Assembly: GCA_031213475.1 (NCBI GenBank)
Contig: JARUPZ010000007.1
Location: 6,443,586-6,507,585 of the forward strand
From: Nereocystis luetkeana
Taxonomy: Eukaryota > Sar > Phaeophyceae > Laminariales > Laminariaceae
DNA length: 64,000 nt
Direction: 5' to 3'
The position numbers and the translations under genes are program-made. The first letter of the stretch is position 1, and each line of letters begins with the position of its first letter. Below the pieces are notes generated by a model. The model worked only from the letters and a program-made list of their open reading frames with translations. It made no database searches and was not told the DNA's origin. Positions 22,960 to 35,147 of the stretch are shown piece by piece.

Positions 22960-24058
22960 AAAGCCCCCGTCAGTCAGAGAAAAATCATCGGCTCAGCAGT
23001 GCTATATACGCTCATCGTAGCACGCATCCCGACCTTCTTGTTCAGCAACTCCCCGCGAAGTTACCGCCACAATTGTTTGTTCTTGATGCACTCAAACTGT
23101 TTCGCCAAGTGTATCAAAGTTGTCGCTATCCTTGTACTGAATGGACGCGGGAGCAGTGTATTAAGGTAGTCAGCTCGTGTGTTCGGCTGCTAATCAGACG
23201 GCACACTCCCGTGGGCTACGCCCAGCCACTCTACTACTCCTACTACTGCTACTACCACTTTTATTGTTTTCGTTTGAACACTCGTCTACTGTACGCTTGT
23301 GGGCGGGCAGGAAGTCAACGCAGGCTCCGACGCTATCGGTCCACACCTGCTTGGAGTATGCAAATTACGTGGGGGTGAGACATTGACGAGGAGTACGTGA
23401 GGTAAACGAGGGTTTGCCAAGGGAAGACGGGGGTGTAAGGAGAAGTCTTAAGGAAGGCAAACGCGGGGTATTTATATCTTACAGGTTCAGAGTGATTCCA
23501 GTCCGACATAGATCGAAAAATCCTCTACACGGCAGTTGTAGTAAACGACGCAGTAAGCAGTCTCCCTTGTACGACTCTGAGCCAACAAACGTCACCGTTT
23601 TCCTTCTTGAAGGCTCCTCACATACTTTGTAGACTGCGTATTTCGTACATATGTACCGCGATGCTATGACCCTCAGTCGCCTTTGATCCACCCGGCAGCA
23701 GAGGTGACCATAACATATATCCCTAACCAAACTTGCACTTTTGACACATATATGACTATCGCCACGGACGGAGCCGAGGCCGTACCGCTAGTATATACGA
23801 TATCTGCAAACTTTAAAACTTGTCATCGACCGCTACACCGTTCCTATCAGCACGAAGTACATTCGTACGAGGGGTACGAGGTGCGACAATGTGGCGAACT
23901 CCCTGTTGTTGTTGTTTCGCGACGGTGGTGCACACCCATCCGTAAGCAGCACAAGTAGCCAGAGAGAGAGACGGTGATGACCTTACCACACATACCGCAT
24001 AACACGTGTGACAAGACAACACACCCCTTATGTGACGATTTTTCCTAACCGGCTCACT
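22960..24058. other. No gene supported
   Basis: Several 70-160 codon frames exist at 22890-23960 on both strands, none with clear protein character or consistent splicing. No repeat family recognised. Confidence 0.3.
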
Positions 24059-24430
24059 CTGTTATGAGGCTTACACTGGGTAGGCGATTGGTTAACCTAA
24101 TGATAGTAGCCAAGGTAAGGCCTTAACAAATGGCTTCGTCGGCAGGACATGGGTCGTTGGTCGTGAGTTCGAATTTCACGTTCACCATGAAAACGCTTTT
24201 TTGAAGAAAAGCGAATCTCCTTGTGTCAATAATCTGATAAAAGGCTCTTCCTGGGTCCCCAGAGGTTGTCAAGAACACCGGACTAGGCACGTGCGACCCC
24301 ATACGAAGACCAAGGACCCCGCTGTTCAGGAGGGGGGGAGAGTGTTATAAGGCTCAGATTGAATAGGCGATTAGTTAACGTTTTACCAGTAGCCCAGCGG
24401 ACTAAGACCTTATCATCTCCCAAACAAGGG
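24059..24430 (+). mobile_element. Short LTR element or paired LTR ends
   Basis: Two related starts, TGTTATGAGGCTTACACTGG at 24059 and TGTTATAAGGCTCAGATTGA at 24346, each run into TAGGCGATTRGTTAAC. The second is preceded by a purine tract, AGGAGGGGGGGAGAG, the arrangement expected of a polypurine tract before a 3' LTR. The same purine-tract/TGTT junction recurs near 32375 and 44600. The interior is under 300 bp, so this would be a TRIM-like, non-coding element (inference). Confidence 0.4.
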
Positions 24431-25244
24431 GAGGGCACACAATCACACCGAAAACACCAATCACACCAATGGCTTTGGAAATATCTCCTCCAGACCTTTC
24501 CGCACACGCGTCTGTCTCTCCGCGTTTGCACCCTCTCTATTGTCGAGAAGATCAGCTCCGGAATTTGTCCGAGAGGCGTGTATTTTCTGGTACGTTTTAC
24601 TGTGTTATACGGCTGAGTTCGAGGCTCGTAACCTGTTATAGATGCGAACATTAAGATTGCGCACACCAGACAAGATATCCTGCTCACTGACTGCTCACTC
24701 AGATGCAGCTGCAACATTGTGGTAGCGGTTGGACTGAAGAAACTCATGGGGACACACCTCAGCCGTGTCTGTATAAAAATATTGATGCCTGTGTTCCAAA
24801 CGTTGACAATTAACGACTACTATCGGTATGCACTTGCACAGGATTGAAGCAGACGAGTGACCGAGGTGGGCGTACAGTAACCAATCCTTTCAGCCTCGAC
24901 ACAGCAAATACGTATATACGTCGTATCCAGTAGCTCCTGCTGCGGCAGCAGCAGTACACACACGCGAACTGTCGGACGCTGTCCTCCCGGGAAGTGAGGA
25001 ATACGGGTACAGCAGGAAAAAACATAAGAATCGAATAGGATTTTTTGTCCTTGTGATCGGGTCGATGTTATGGTACTGCTTGTCCCGGCTTTGAACATAA
25101 CACCGATGTTTTGTACTGGCAATTCGAGCCAGTTTGAGTAAACCCGAGCCGAGTTTCAGGAATCCGAGCCGAAAAAGCCGATTATTTTTTCGGAAGTCTA
25201 CCGATTTTTGATTGGAGCCGAAATGGGCCGCAAGCCGTTTCTCC

Positions 25245-26183
25245 CAGGGCTTTTCGCGGGTCATGACTCGACCCGCGGGTCGGGTCACGTGGTATTCAAA
25301 ATGTCACGGGTCGGGTCGGGTCGGGTCGGGTCAGGAAGTGTTCAAAATCTCACGGATCGGGTCGGGTCGGGTCAAGAGGTTTTCAAACATCGTGGGTCGG
25401 GTCAGGTCGTGTCAACAGTTCTTTAAATCTCACGGATCGGGTCGGGTCGGGTCAAGAGGTGATGAGAAGCTCACGGATCGGGTCAGGTCACTCGCGGGTC
25501 GGGCCAGCATGACCCGCGAGTTGTTTTCTACTGACCCGCGGGTCGGACCCGCGCATTCGGCTCGCGGATCCGACACTTGAACCACTTCCCGCTCTCTTAC
25601 CCAAAGGTTTCTCTCGTACCAATACTGAATTTGGAGAGTTCTTCATTTTCTATTCCTTAGTCTTTTATATAACAACACTACACATTGTCGGATGGCAAGC
25701 GTAATCATAAAAATAATAGTAATACACCTTTGGTATCATATTCAAACAATAAAACACCGCAAAATGTTTATACGCATGCCCGCATCCATTCATACCCACT
25801 ACAGCCAGGTCATATACCGCTGCGGGGCACTAAAATGAACATTAAATTGCTTTTAAAGTGCCGACCCACGGGCCAGATCCACGGGTCGAACCTTCGGGTC
25901 AAGATACAAATGATCTCTCGGGTCGAGGTGGTCCGACCCGCATGAAACCAGTGTCTCACGGGTCAATCGGAAGGTGGCGGATCGGGTCGGGTCAGGAGGT
26001 TTTGAAACCTCGCGGGTCGGGTCAGGAATTTTTCAAAATCTCGCGGGTCGGGTCGGGTCAAGCGGCTTTCAAAATCTCGCGGGTCGGGTCGGGAAAGTCA
26101 ACATACCTCAAAATCGGTTGTCGGGTCGGGTCAGCTGACCCGACCCGACCCGTGAGGTTTGACCTGACCCGCGAAAAACTCTG
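25245..26183. mobile_element. Large CAGGG-terminated fold-back element, hAT-like
   Basis: Left end CAGGGCTTTTCGCGGGTCA and right end TGACCCGCGAAAAACTCTG form a near-perfect TIR. Two blocks of CGGGTCGGGTC repeats (25245-25580 and 25858-26183) with TTTTCAAAATCTCACGGG spacers flank an A/T-rich core. The core (25686-25730) includes a family H fragment, CACATTGTCGGATGGCAAG. Confidence 0.5.
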
Positions 26184-27780
26184 TTCTTTTCGAGATTTCG
26201 GCAATAATACTCGAGAAATTTAAAAGATCAAGAAAGTCGCGTTTTTTTTTTGCTCAACACCTTAAACGGAAAGCCGGTGGAGGCTCAGCCTATTCCTCTC
26301 TAAGCTCCGCAAGATTTTCCTCTTGACACTAATAAATATTTTCCGTTGGAATTTAGAGGAACTTTATTGTCCACCAAACGTCCACCGGTAGAAGATCAAT
26401 CCTCAGTCGTTGTCGTTGTGGTGTGCAGTGTACAACACTGAGATGCAGACACCATGCCCTCTCAGGTCGTCGGCTAGATGTATCTATCAATACTACTGCT
26501 GTAGATCAGGTATAATAGGGTATAGATGTACCGCACGGACCATTGTACTTTGGTATACATTATAAACCGAACCACAGCAAAACGTGCCTGGACACGAGTA
26601 CGTACGTACTGACTTGTGCTTGTTCTTTGTTGGCAACGTGCCGCAGAAGTCTCAGATCTTGTCTCCGGATTATAACTCGTATATATAGCATGTATACGAT
26701 GTGATTATAAGTGCCAGGTATCACATATCGGGCACATTTCATACGTACATATGCACATACGTTAGGTACTGCCGGCATTTGATATCAGGTATACTGTATC
26801 CTATACGTGCATATGTACATACGCAATGTATCGAAGCGACGGCCAACACACCGAACAGGAACAATAACTTTGTAGGCTGGACCTTGTCCGGCTCGCCTTT
26901 TCAAGGACGTTCGGCTCGAAAAAAAGAAGGATGTCTCGGTCGAATTTCTGCCGAAATTATCAAGAAGAAAAAAACAGTATTATCGGCTCATTGGCTCGAC
27001 AAAAAAGAACTTGGCCCATTAAATAAGCACGCGTTTTCAGCTGTTTCGGCAAAACTTAAGAAACATCGGCTAGCTCTTCTTTCGCTGAGCCTCGTCCGGC
27101 TCTCTCTACGTACGAAGCCAGCTTTTTTTCGGCTGAAAAAACATAAAATCGGTTCGGTCGAAGTTCTGCCGAAATTTGAAAACTAACGAAAATACGGTTG
27201 CCGGCTCATTTCTTTTTTTGGCAATTTTATTGCAGATATATATGGTGTGCAGATGTTGCTGGGTTGCTGCGTAGGCTGCTGGGGTGGGAAAAAACAGATT
27301 GCCGTTATTATACAGGGGGACGAACAAAAGCTGGTATATTTCATACTTCATATTCATCACAATCCGGATTCATTCCTGGGTTGGTTGCATCTGTACCATA
27401 CAGACATATCCTTCAGATCATCTGATCATAACGGCAGATAGATGCTGAGGAACTAAATGATCCACTGTAGATCATGATCTGTCCGGCGTGTGTGACCCCA
27501 CAACCAAGGGTCACGTCGTCTCGTAGTGTTCACCAACATCGCGGGCCTCAAGGCGCAACCTTAATATTTTCCGCTGTGCTCACTCAGTTGTTGCGCAACG
27601 GTTCAAAAATATACCGGGCACTTCTTCTGAGGGTGTATACATTTATTTGTGTATGATGAGTGGTCGATGCCGGAGTTGGCGGTGCACATTGTTGTATACA
27701 TGGAAAACCAACCAATGGAACCGCCAGTCCTCTTCCAATGGAACTTGTGCCGTTTCTCCTCCCTTTCGCGTTCCCTACGA
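26184..27780. other. No gene supported
   Basis: A/T-rich intergenic DNA. A 161-aa frame at 26701-27186 is lysine- and serine-rich with no recognisable motif. No MITE copies seen. Confidence 0.3.
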
Positions 27781-27972
27781 TCTTGGCGTCTCCCTCCGCC
27801 CCTCCCCCCGTTCCTCCCTTCGACCCTCCCTCCGTCCCTCCTCCCCCCCGTCCCTCCCTCCCTTTGCCCCTTCCTCCCTCCGTCCCTCCTCCCCCCCGTC
27901 CCTCCCTCCCTCCCTTTGCCTCTTCCTCCCTCCGTCCCCCCCTCCGCCCTCCCCTCCCTCCCGCCCTCCACA
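27781..27972. repeat. CCCTCCCTCCGT pyrimidine-rich array
   Basis: Degenerate CCCTCC/CGTCCC units for about 190 bp. Long frames on both strands (Pro/Ser-rich plus, Gly/Arg/Glu-rich minus) are products of the repeat. Confidence 0.85.
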
Positions 27973-28157
27973 ATGCGTCGAGGTATGAGCTCGAACATTG
28001 TTGCCTGCTACCATTTTGTTTGTGGCTTCTGTGGGAGAGGTGCAATGCCGTCGCCGTCCTGTGCGAAATCAGGTGGAAGATGTACCACGCCCTGTAACAC
28101 CCGCCTCGTCTCCTGGGTGCCACCTAACACCCACGTTCGTTCGCCGGGCTATCATCG

Positions 28158-28256
28158 TTTTGGGTGGGGTGGGTGGTGAGTGGGTGGATGGGTGGGTGGG
28201 TGGATGGGGTGGGAGGGCGGGCGGGCGGGCGGGCGGGCGGGCGGGCGGGCGGGTGC
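28158..28256. repeat. GGGTGGAT/GGGC simple repeat
   Basis: TGGGTGGATGGGTGGG passing into an uninterrupted run of GGGC units. Confidence 0.9.
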
Positions 28257-30612
28257 GCCAATTAACATCAACGTGGTCGTCGTCGTCATCGCGAGATTAA
28301 GCATTGGACATCTACTAAGAGTGCACCTTCTCTCACTATCACCAATTATTTGAGAAACAGTAATACCACGAGAGGGAGTGATAGAGCTATTATTGTTGAT
28401 AGAGCTATTGTGATAGAGCTATTGACATACTATGCCGTCAGCAGTACGTACGGAAACTACAACAGTATTATACCAGATATTTAGGTATGTATGTACGGAA
28501 GGATCTTCGGTGTATATTGGAACGGAATCTACGCCATATTGTCGGAAGGCAAGCATAGTAATAGTAGTAATAATAATGTACTATTAATAGGAGCTTCGCG
28601 CAGCGGGCGGTTCCTTCCGCCGCTATGCTCGCTCACGAGGAAGAAAGGAACGGAACAGACGGTCTGAGCAACCAGGTGCAAACAGGCGACTTGCAAAATT
28701 TAATGCCAAGAGCTACCACATGCTCCATCCAGGAAAACAGCCCGGACGCCGCATACATGCACGTACGTACGCACATACTTGTTTTCTTCTTTTGAAATAT
28801 ACGTACGAAAGAGAAAAAACACATGCAGCACAGCACAGCACAGCACAGCACAGCACCGCGAAAACGATGAAAATGAAGACGAAAATTTGAAAAAGAAAAA
28901 AACTCCCCGTCCCCTCTCTCATGTAATTACTTTTCCCGCCTGATTGGAGAACGAACACCTTGCGCCGGTAAAAAATAAATAAATCGAACTGCAGAGATTC
29001 TCTCAGCCTTGTACGCTCCCCGTCCCCTTTCGCGACCACCTCGTCACCTATTCGGTCTGAGTAAAGTTTCCCTCCCACTCTGCCACACAGTAAACCCCGT
29101 CGCGCGCCTCGCATGAAGTCCGGTGTCCACCGTGACCCTCGTTAGCCAGCTAGCTAGCTCGACATGTTGGTGCGCACAGACTGCGATGCTCCCTCTCTGA
29201 ACCTCTCAGCTCGATCGCAAAAACAAGCACCGCTTGGATCTTCTTTTGCAACCCTAAAGGGCCCTTAAAGACTCGCACATACATATTAAAGTTAACCCGA
29301 CATCATCAGGAGAGGCCAGACAGAGCCCACATTCATGTCTCCCTCCTCGTGTCTCATTCATATGCCTAGCCACGAAAATCGGCGACCGCGCTCCTTTCAA
29401 CCAACCCCCCCTCTACCCGCCAGCGCCCGCTGACACCTACGACGGCGCCGCGCTCGCCCGCGGTGCTGTGCCCTGGGTACACGCAAACGCGAAAAAAAAG
29501 CAGAAAAAAGGACGAAATACTCTTGCCGGCAAGTAAGTAATAAAAAGGAGGGCGGTGTCCAAGCGGGAGCTCTGAGTTGCCAGGGATATACCATCCGAGC
29601 ACGCTCAAAGGGGGAAAAATAAATAAATATATACCATATATATAATATTATATATATATACCTGGTATATATACTTCGAAGCAAATACCAGGTATATACG
29701 TAAGCAAGTCTCTCTATATATATATGGACGGATGAATCGGTGAGGGCTTTGACAGCTAGAAGGGGCTCTATGTAGCGCACCTTTCAGTCATCGCCGATTG
29801 AGTAGATGTGCCACGTAAAAACCGGCTGAAACATAGATGCACCAGCAGATTATATGACATATATATATATATATATGCGTTAGTTCGATTGTCGGCGACC
29901 ATCACTATTTCCGCCAGTAGGTCGTCGGTTGTGCCCAAGAGCCTATAATAATAGAGAGCCCAGGAAGCGCATTTTTTTTGTTCTTCTCTTGTTGTCGAAC
30001 CCCGCCCCGTCTACCCCCGTCAACAACCCCCCTCCGAACTCCCACCCGCCGGGGGCCACGTATGTATGTAGTGCCGCGGCTGCCCGCCATGGTGACGGAG
30101 AAATCGCTGCGCACAGATGGGATTCCCCACACCAGTCAGTCCGGTGCATATACTGTGCGGAGTAGTGATGTGCCGGTGGCCTCTAGGTAGAGTGCCGGTA
30201 TAGTGCTGGCTGGCGCATACCGCCGGCCCTATATAGAGGGGCCACGTTACCTGTTATACCCATATGACACGTACCAAGAAAATAGATGTGCAGACTGGGA
30301 GCCCCAGATTAATCGGTGACATTTATGAGTATGTACTCGTATAACGATTAATTCTTCAGTATTCGTAACGATTTGGCGTGATATCCCCCCCCCGCCCCCC
30401 CTCCCCGCGCCCCCTGCCCAGAGGTATCTGCCATTTTATCGCCCTCCCGCCCCGGAGAGAGACACACAAAGTGAAACATGGAAACCCCACACTTCAGTAA
30501 AATTAATCCCTTCGAATATACCCCCGCGTACCGTTAATACTGAGGTCATACAGCAGTAAGTAGTAGATGAAAAAAATAAATTAAAATGGGGAGCCCTAGC
30601 CTACACATTTAT
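28257..30612. other. Intergenic DNA with short simple repeats
   Basis: Contains a family H end with trinucleotide tail (28538-28580), a CAGCA pentamer array (28824-28855), TA-rich tracts at 29620-29720 and 29860-29876, and a pair of TACCWGGTA 9-mers forming a short palindrome at about 29660-29696. No gene is supported. Confidence 0.45.
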
Positions 30613-30718
30613 TTACGGGGGGCCATAGTTAATAGCACCAAATATTGTCCGTAAAAATGGTTAAATATATGGGTTTCATGTATACTACAGGTCCTATTAA
30701 CTATATGGTCCCCCGTAA
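30613..30718. mobile_element. MITE family A copy 7
   Basis: TTACGGGGGGCCATAGTTAA to ACTATATGGTCCCCCGTAA, AT on both flanks. Extra AT in the right arm. Confidence 0.85.
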
Positions 30719-31054
30719 ATAGTATTGCTTCGTGTATTATGTACAGCAGTAAGCAGTGGTATTAATAGTGTATGATTAACGTGTGCCGGGCGCCATCCGT
30801 GAACCAGTGACTTGAATCACAACATTGTGGGCTATTTATTTCCAACAAAAACTATTTACTACACAAGATACTCCACCAGCTGTGAGTTCGAAAAAATTGA
30901 GAGGTCGATACGTTTACATGGGGGCGCGTTTCCTACGTGAAAACAAGAGATAGATGCCCTGCAGGTATATCACACATCATCGAATACCAGAAGAAGGTAT
31001 AATACACATATATATATGAATATATATACCAGGTCTATGTAAATAGATATATAT

Positions 31055-31392
31055 GCCGGTCGCCCCGGTGGTTCAAGTGGTTAACCCCGAATATTTCTTG
31101 TGTTTGAGTCCTGGGTTCGAGCCCCAGGTGGGTCGGAAATTTGACTTTATTTTTTGCAAGAATAAAAATCAAAAGGATTCAATCGTTGAGAGCGCCTTGC
31201 AGCGTGGGTAGGTGTAGGCACAATTCGATGCGAGTCGACGAGGGAAGAAAAGGCTGAAATCTTCTCGCGATCGAAATGAAGGCACGTACCGTAGCGGGAA
31301 GGGGGTAGAAGAGCCTGCTATGTTACCCCGGATCTGAGTTACGAGTTGGAAGGGGAGATAGAAGATGTGCGAAGATGATAAATGGGATGAGC
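31055..31392 (+). mobile_element. tRNA-derived SINE, copy 1
   Basis: The head has A-box-like TGGTTCAAGTGG and B-box GGTTCGAGCCCC with a perfect 5-bp T-arm (CTGGG/CCCAG). It is followed by a body conserved in three other copies (GAGAGCGCCTTGCAGCG; GATGCGAGTCGACGAGG). RNA polymerase III transcription of such heads is established for SINEs. It ends in an A/T-rich tail at the TA array. Not a functional tRNA: the acceptor stem pairs poorly and the body is always attached. Confidence 0.75.
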
Positions 31393-31624
31393 AAATATAT
31401 ATATATATATAGTATATTACTATGATTATGTTGCGGCTCACCACAGACGACTATTTCTTTTCCCAGTCTTACTTCAAGTGATTCGCGAATAGCCACAGGC
31501 GAGTATCGAATACGAAATTCCGGTCGAGCGTGTCGTTGCGTGTCGTTCCGTGTCGTTGCGTGCTCTCGGAGTGGTGCATCGTCTTCTCGGTGTGATGCTG
31601 TTGTGCCGTCACCTCGCTCGAGTG

Positions 31625-31658
<34 letters not shown>

Positions 31659-31660
31659 TG
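31625..31660. repeat. TA dinucleotide array
   Basis: About 17 TA units. Minus-strand frames through this region (31323-32056) are not supported as genes. Confidence 0.9.
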
Positions 31661-32362
31661 TGGTATATGACTGCATGATGGTAGTGTGGACGTATCCATA
31701 GATACGTTGAAGAAGAAGGAGACCAAAACAGACGAGAAGGGGTAACTCGATCTCGCGTGTATAAAAAGTATAAAGGTATATATAAAGGATATAAATCTGC
31801 CCGTCGTCCAGACGAAGCTCCTTATTATACATGTGCCCGCCCGAACAGCCAACAGCCAAGACAGACAAGAGTATTTTTCCGAGCACAGCGACCAGCTGTG
31901 ACTGATCACACCAACACACCAACCGACCAAAAGTATATAGGCCTCATCAGATCTGGTTAGGGTTAGGGTCACAGGGTTAGAGAGAGAGTTCCGGGTCGGG
32001 GCGGTGGTGGTGGCCGACCAGTTAGCCGAAGCCGACAATATATTATAAAACCTCACCGGCGGGAAAAAAACGAAAAAACTGCCATTCAGTTTCGTGACGA
32101 AACCCTATCTCATTATAAAAGAACAGCATAGTTTATAAAGGCACATACCTGTGGCGAGGAAAATCGCGCCTGAAGGGGCAGAGAGTTGCGCCACACAGCT
32201 GGGTGGGGGTAACTCGTTCACGTTGTAACATACATACTATATACCTGGTACCACGTATAGCATACCTGGTATATATATCCCTATTTTTTTTCTTGTGACG
32301 TTTTTTTCATTTAGTGTTTTCGCCCTTTTCTCTCTTCTGTTGGCCCCCTCCCCCGCCGTTCA

Positions 32363-32448
32363 GAGGGGGGGAGAGTGTTACATATAAGGATTATATTACC
32401 TTGGGCTGGGTAATCGATCGGTCTTTTTTTTACTCCCCCTATACCATA
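32363..32448 (+). repeat. LTR-end-like fragment (family F)
   Basis: AGGGGGGGAGAG followed by TGTTACATATAAGG and GGGCTGGGTAATCGATCGG. Same junction as near 24346 and 44598. Confidence 0.45.
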
Positions 32449-32553
32449 TTACGGGGGACCATAATTAATAGGACCAAATATTGTCGGTAAAAATGAATAA
32501 ACATATGGATTTTTATGTATACCATAGGTCCTATTAACTCTGGTCCCCCGTAA
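32449..32553. mobile_element. MITE family A copy 8
   Basis: TTACGGGGGACCATAATTAA to CTCTGGTCCCCCGTAA, TA on both sides, 13 bp from the target duplication of the copia element. Confidence 0.9.
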
Positions 32554-32571
32554 TAGCTCAGTATAGGTATA

Positions 32572-32943
32572 TAATCAATCACCTCGTGTAATGGGTTGCC
32601 TCGGTTAGGAGGGGCAGTGAGTGAACACCCGGGAGTTTGCCATGAGGCCAGAGAAAAGATGTTGAACCAGGTGTATATTAGAAACCACCAAAGATGAAGT
32701 GAACAAAGGGGGGCTATCCCTTCGTCCCAGGATCCCATAAAAAGGTATCCAGATGATGTTTATACCAAAACCCATTCGGGAAATCATAAATCCCGCCGCA
32801 TTTTTCCAGTTACACAAATCACACGTATCCGCACGATTAGACACATCAGCCTGGCGGAATATCCACTTATACAAATACGTATCCATGATTAGACACATCA
32901 GACATAGATGTGTGCGACTTATGACGAACGGTTATGACCAACA
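32572..32943 (-). repeat. 3' LTR of the copia element
   Basis: Downstream LTR relative to the minus-strand ORFs. The outer edge abuts GTATA at 32567-32571. Confidence 0.9.
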
Positions 32944-33129
32944 GCCTCCCTAGTCGCAGTACACTGTCATGACAATAGTGTCTATATACCGTACTCCAAA
33001 TAGGTCCACAATCATCCAACACATAAATCCTCCTGTCGTAACACTACAAGTAGTACTGCTGTGGTGCTATATTACTCCAAACATAGAAATTTTTAAAAAA
33101 AACTATAGAAACAAACAGCTGCCTCCCTG

Positions 33130-33350
33130 CTGTGAAATCCGAAAAATCCTAAATCAGTGTCGAAAAACCCAAACGCAAATCCGAAAAATCCTAAATCAGT
33201 GTCGAAAAACCCAAACTCAAATACGAAAAATAATATTAGTGTTGGAAACCCAAACTTAAACCCAAAAAATAAAAATCATTGTCGAAAAACCCAAACTCAA
33301 ATCCAAAAATTAAAAATCAGTGTCGAAAAACCCAAACTCAAATCCGAAGA

Positions 33351-33352
<2 letters not shown>
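33130..33352. repeat. About 50-bp minisatellite inside the copia element
   Basis: Four to five units of AAATCAGTGTCGAAAAACCC plus AAACTCAAATCCG, followed by a CT dinucleotide run at 33355-33388. Confidence 0.85.
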
Positions 33353-33391
<39 letters not shown>

Positions 33392-33454
33392 GTCTGCGTC
33401 TGCGTCTCTGTCTGTCTGTCGGTGCGCGGGTCTATTTTATCTGGTCCCGAGAAG

Positions 33455-34047
33455 CTAAACTCTCCCGATCCTGAAACAAAGGCTGCCTTGCCGATCACAA
33501 TATAAAAACGGCGCCCAAAAAACGCACATGTTTGTCTCTTGCGTGCCGGGGGCAGCGACAAGAGGCCTATAATCGTTACCACTCCGTGCTCTTTTCCAAG
33601 GAAGGGACGAAACAGTGGGAGGCTCCGTCGGGAGCTGCGCCGATGGTACTACACCAACTTCACCTGAAGCCGTGGGCGGAAAACCAATGTCCGCAGGCAC
33701 TACGCCTCTAGAGGCGGGCGGGAAACCATTATCCGCAGGGACTACCCCTCCTATACTAAGGGGGGAAAGGGGGTGGGAACCATCATCCAAGGGCCCTGCC
33801 CCACCTACATTTAAGGGGGGTTGGGGGTTCGAGGGGGGGGCAAGAGGGAAATCAGGCACAACATGTTCAGAAAGAGTGGGGGGGGCAACACCAGACGGAG
33901 CAGAAACAGCTGTAAGTTCTGTAGTTGGGGCCGGGTCCATGCCATCCTTGTCAAGGGTGATGGGTTGTCTCGCTTGCGCATCATGGATGGAAAACAGGTT
34001 GAATCCGATCCCCTCCGTCACGTACACGCCATTTAACTTGACATTAA
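33455..34047 (-). pseudogene. Copia protease continuation, frameshifted
   Basis: Begins with GVYVTEGIGFNLFSIHDAQ, matching the region after the copia protease active site (V-x-G-L-G-F-N-L-x-S type). It is in a different frame from the Gag-protease ORF ending at 34050; a one-base-type shift near 34045-34060 separates them. The rest is Pro/Gly-rich and stops before any integrase. Confidence 0.65.
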
Positions 34048-34049
34048 AT

Positions 34050-35147
34050 TCAGTTTTGGGAGTGCATCTTCAGATTGAGGCTACCTACACCAAGCACTCG
34101 CATAGCCTTTCCATCACCAATCAAAACCTTCTCTTTACCACGAGGGATCTCTACCCAGTCATACATGTTACGAGAGCTGCTGGTAATGTGGCTAGTGGCC
34201 CCGTTATCCGAAACCCAAAACTCACTACCTGCTGGGCCTACCCCACGCCCCCGGACTGTCTCACTGGGAGACTGACTAGCAAGCCCCAACCCAGCTCCTA
34301 CCCCATCTAAACTAGAATCCGACTCGCCTTGTGACACTGAACATGCCATGAGTAGATGCAGAGCGCTCTGGGGAGATGAAGATGCTCCGGGAGAAGGCGA
34401 AGAGGAAGAGGACGGGGCATGGCCGGGGGGGTTATGATGTTGGTGGAACGGCGGCGGCGGCGGCGGCGGTTGATGTTGTTCGCTGCTGCTATCCGCCCCT
34501 AGTGTCGTTTCTCCTGCTCCTGCCTCGTCCATCGCGTCCTCTTTCCCCGCCATGTTGAACACCCCCGTTGCCCCGGCCAGCCCAGTCGGGAGCAACGAGG
34601 GCGTGTCCCGTCCCAGTCCTCTCTCCTCCTCCCTCGCCATCTCCATCTCGCCGTGAGCGCTGAGCACCACATCTTCGAGGACTTTGCAAGTCAACTCTGC
34701 GTTCGTGAGCAAAATGCTCTTTTGCACTCCGAAGGCGGATGAAAGGTTACGGAAAAAATGTTGGCTAGCATCTACATCATCAGAGAATACTACCCCATGA
34801 AAAGCAAACCGGCTTCTAAGGACACTACCTCTCGCAAAGCACTCGCTGGGGGGTTCGTTCTCCTTCATTCTCAGGCTGTACGACCACGCTTGAGGCAGCC
34901 TGGCCTTCTCGGCAGCAGATTGAGGAGCATAAAAAATCGTGAAGATTTTCCATCCCTCGCTTGGGCTACCGGCTGCCAAACTCAGGTTCAGTATGGGCAA
35001 GTATGTAATCTGGTTGATCAGTATCCTCCATGCTACGCGTGCCCTGGCTACCGCCTCCGCCCCTACCTCTCTATCGAGGGTCTCACTGTTGGCCCCCTTG
35101 AATCCTATTTTAATAGGAACATCCGTGCTTATTGCTTCTATAGGCAA
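34050..35147 (-). CDS. Copia Gag with partial protease (365 aa)
   Basis: The N-terminal 180 residues resemble copia Gag (helical, WKIFTIFYAPQSAAEKARL; FRNLSSAFGVQKSIL). Next comes a low-complexity Ser/Pro/His linker with PPPPPPPFHQHH. The C-terminal part has EFWVSDNGATSHITSSSRN, the copia retropepsin site. It reads DNGA where the family has DSGA or DTGA, so the catalytic triad is altered. No CCHC zinc knuckle is seen. The reading frame is lost just after MHSQN. Confidence 0.7.
   Translation of the reverse strand: MPIEAISTDVPIKIGFKGANSETLDREVGAEAVARARVAWRILINQITYLPILNLSLAAGSPSEGWKIFTIFYAPQSAAEKARLPQAWSYSLRMKENEPPSECFARGSVLRSRFAFHGVVFSDDVDASQHFFRNLSSAFGVQKSILLTNAELTCKVLEDVVLSAHGEMEMAREEERGLGRDTPSLLPTGLAGATGVFNMAGKEDAMDEAGAGETTLGADSSSEQHQPPPPPPPFHQHHNPPGHAPSSSSSPSPGASSSPQSALHLLMACSVSQGESDSSLDGVGAGLGLASQSPSETVRGRGVGPAGSEFWVSDNGATSHITSSSRNMYDWVEIPRGKEKVLIGDGKAMRVLGVGSLNLKMHSQN

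Noticed and set aside
27584-28179. Long Pro/Ser-rich (plus) and Gly/Arg-rich (minus) frames
   Set aside because: Both follow from the CCCTCC repeat, which lacks stops in several frames.
31055-31130. A tRNA gene
   Set aside because: The T arm is good, but the acceptor stem pairs poorly and the same head is attached to a conserved SINE body in an inverted second copy at 44854-45202.
31323-32056. A minus-strand gene of about 200 codons
   Set aside because: The frames run through a SINE tail and a TA array and give Ile/Tyr repeats; two overlapping frames are equally open.
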